Source of the DNA: Flavobacteria bacterium BAL38
GTDB lineage: Bacteria; Bacteroidota; Bacteroidia; Flavobacteriales; Flavobacteriaceae
Assembly: GCA_000169355.1 (NCBI GenBank)
Contig: AAXX01000005.1
Span: 1-64,000, forward strand
Direction: 5' to 3'
DNA length: 64,000 bases
The notes beneath the pieces were generated by a model. The model did no database searches. It was not told the origin of the DNA and saw only the letters and a program-made list of their open reading frames with translations. A program made the translations under genes and the position numbers. Positions within the stretch are counted from its first letter, which is position 1. Each line of letters begins with the position of its first letter. This document shows positions 63,781 to 64,000 of this stretch, piece after piece.

Positions 63781-64000
63781 TTAAAAGGCAGTTTTTTTAT
63801 TAGTTCTTGAATTATTTTTTACCGCTGGTCTAGTCGCTGGTTTTGTAGTCGGTCTAGTTGCAGGTCTAGTCGCCGGTTTCGTTGCCGGTTTCGCTGACGG
63901 TCTAGTTGATGGTTTTGTAGTCGGTCTTGTTGCAGGTCTTGTCGCCGGTTTTGTTGTTGGTCTAGTAGATGGTCTAGTAGATGGTCTAGTTGAGTTGTTA
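63781..64000 (-). CDS. Protein with C-terminal (Ser/Ala/Thr)-Thr-(Arg/Lys)-Pro repeats (partial)
   Basis: The 72 codons visible before the stop encode a basic four-residue repeat, for example TRPSTRPSTRPTTKPATRP, running for about 50 residues, and then a tail rich in Asn, Lys and Arg that ends KKTAF. The DNA shows a 12-base period (GGTCTAGTTGCA-like on the plus strand). The start is outside the window, so the main domain is unseen. A disordered, basic nucleic-acid- or surface-binding tail is possible; such tails occur on RNA helicases and ribosome-associated proteins, but I do not assign one. Confidence 0.7.
   Translation of the reverse strand, partial: NNSTRPSTRPSTRPTTKPATRPATRPTTKPSTRPSAKPATKPATRPATRPTTKPATRPAVKNNSRTNKKTAF

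Noticed and set aside
63781-64000. CRISPR-like array at the right edge
   Set aside because: The unit is 12 bases with no distinct spacers and stays in one reading frame; it is a coding repeat.

Overview
The window is AT-rich bacterial chromosome from a member of the Bacteroidota, most likely a Flavobacterium or close relative. Signs of this are three secreted proteins with a type IX secretion (T9SS) type A C-terminal sorting domain, the T9SS gene porQ next to cmk, many promoters matching the phylum's TAnnTTTG -7 box, and a phosphoglucosamine mutase, fused two-oxoacid dehydrogenase E1 and ClpB/Lon proteins of flavobacterial type. No tRNA, rRNA, CRISPR, prophage or transposase gene was seen. 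No gene-free stretch exceeds 300 bases; the gaps hold promoters, terminators, small palindromic repeats, or nothing recognisable.

Layout. 1-6259 (minus strand) is a compact operon reading ECF sigma factor, small putative anti-sigma protein, CpxP/Spy-like membrane-anchored protein, MbnP-like protein, MbnH/MauG-type di-haem peroxidase, YHYH protein and arylsulfotransferase-like protein (the last two are T9SS cargo). A decayed second di-haem peroxidase tail lies at the left edge. 6387-9632 (plus) holds fabG, an S23-type four-helix-bundle gene between imperfect inverted repeats, and a membrane VWA protein. 9624-15631 (minus) holds an aldose-epimerase-like protein, an ABC permease/ATPase pair, a GNAT acetyltransferase, a YjdF/DUF2238 protein and an MFS transporter. 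15806-27771 holds an M28 peptidase, clpB, a lipoprotein, fumarylacetoacetase (N-terminal part frameshifted six times), glyA, a second M28 peptidase, a CIA30-like protein and an amino-acid permease.

27858-34870 is a complete tryptophan operon, trpEGDCFBA, on the minus strand. It is preceded by an 18-residue leader peptide with three consecutive Trp codons and a Rho-independent terminator, a classical attenuator. Its internal gaps carry dispersed palindromic repeats. 34875-43875 holds a fused 2-oxo acid dehydrogenase E1, a 938-residue pseudo-M1-peptidase with a predicted outer-membrane barrel, a T9SS-secreted endonuclease I and glmM.

44067-60218 (mostly plus) holds an AcpH-like phosphodiesterase, a ClC channel, a Fic protein with a DNA-binding tail, uvrA, a LOG-family protein, an alpha/beta hydrolase, an M48 lipoprotein protease, a UMF1 transporter, a lipocalin-like lipoprotein, lon, porQ, a small lipoprotein and cmk. 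60254-63641 ends with an uncharacterised secreted protein and an mlaEFD lipid-transport operon. The right edge cuts a protein ending in a four-residue Thr-Arg/Lys-Pro repeat.

The most notable regions are the sigma-factor-led MbnP/MbnH/YHYH operon, which looks like a regulated copper or redox system with exported components, and the trp attenuator. Also notable are repeated GTCA-n3-TGAC palindromes upstream of clpB and a perfect palindrome over the promoter of the Fic gene, whose product carries its own helix-turn-helix.
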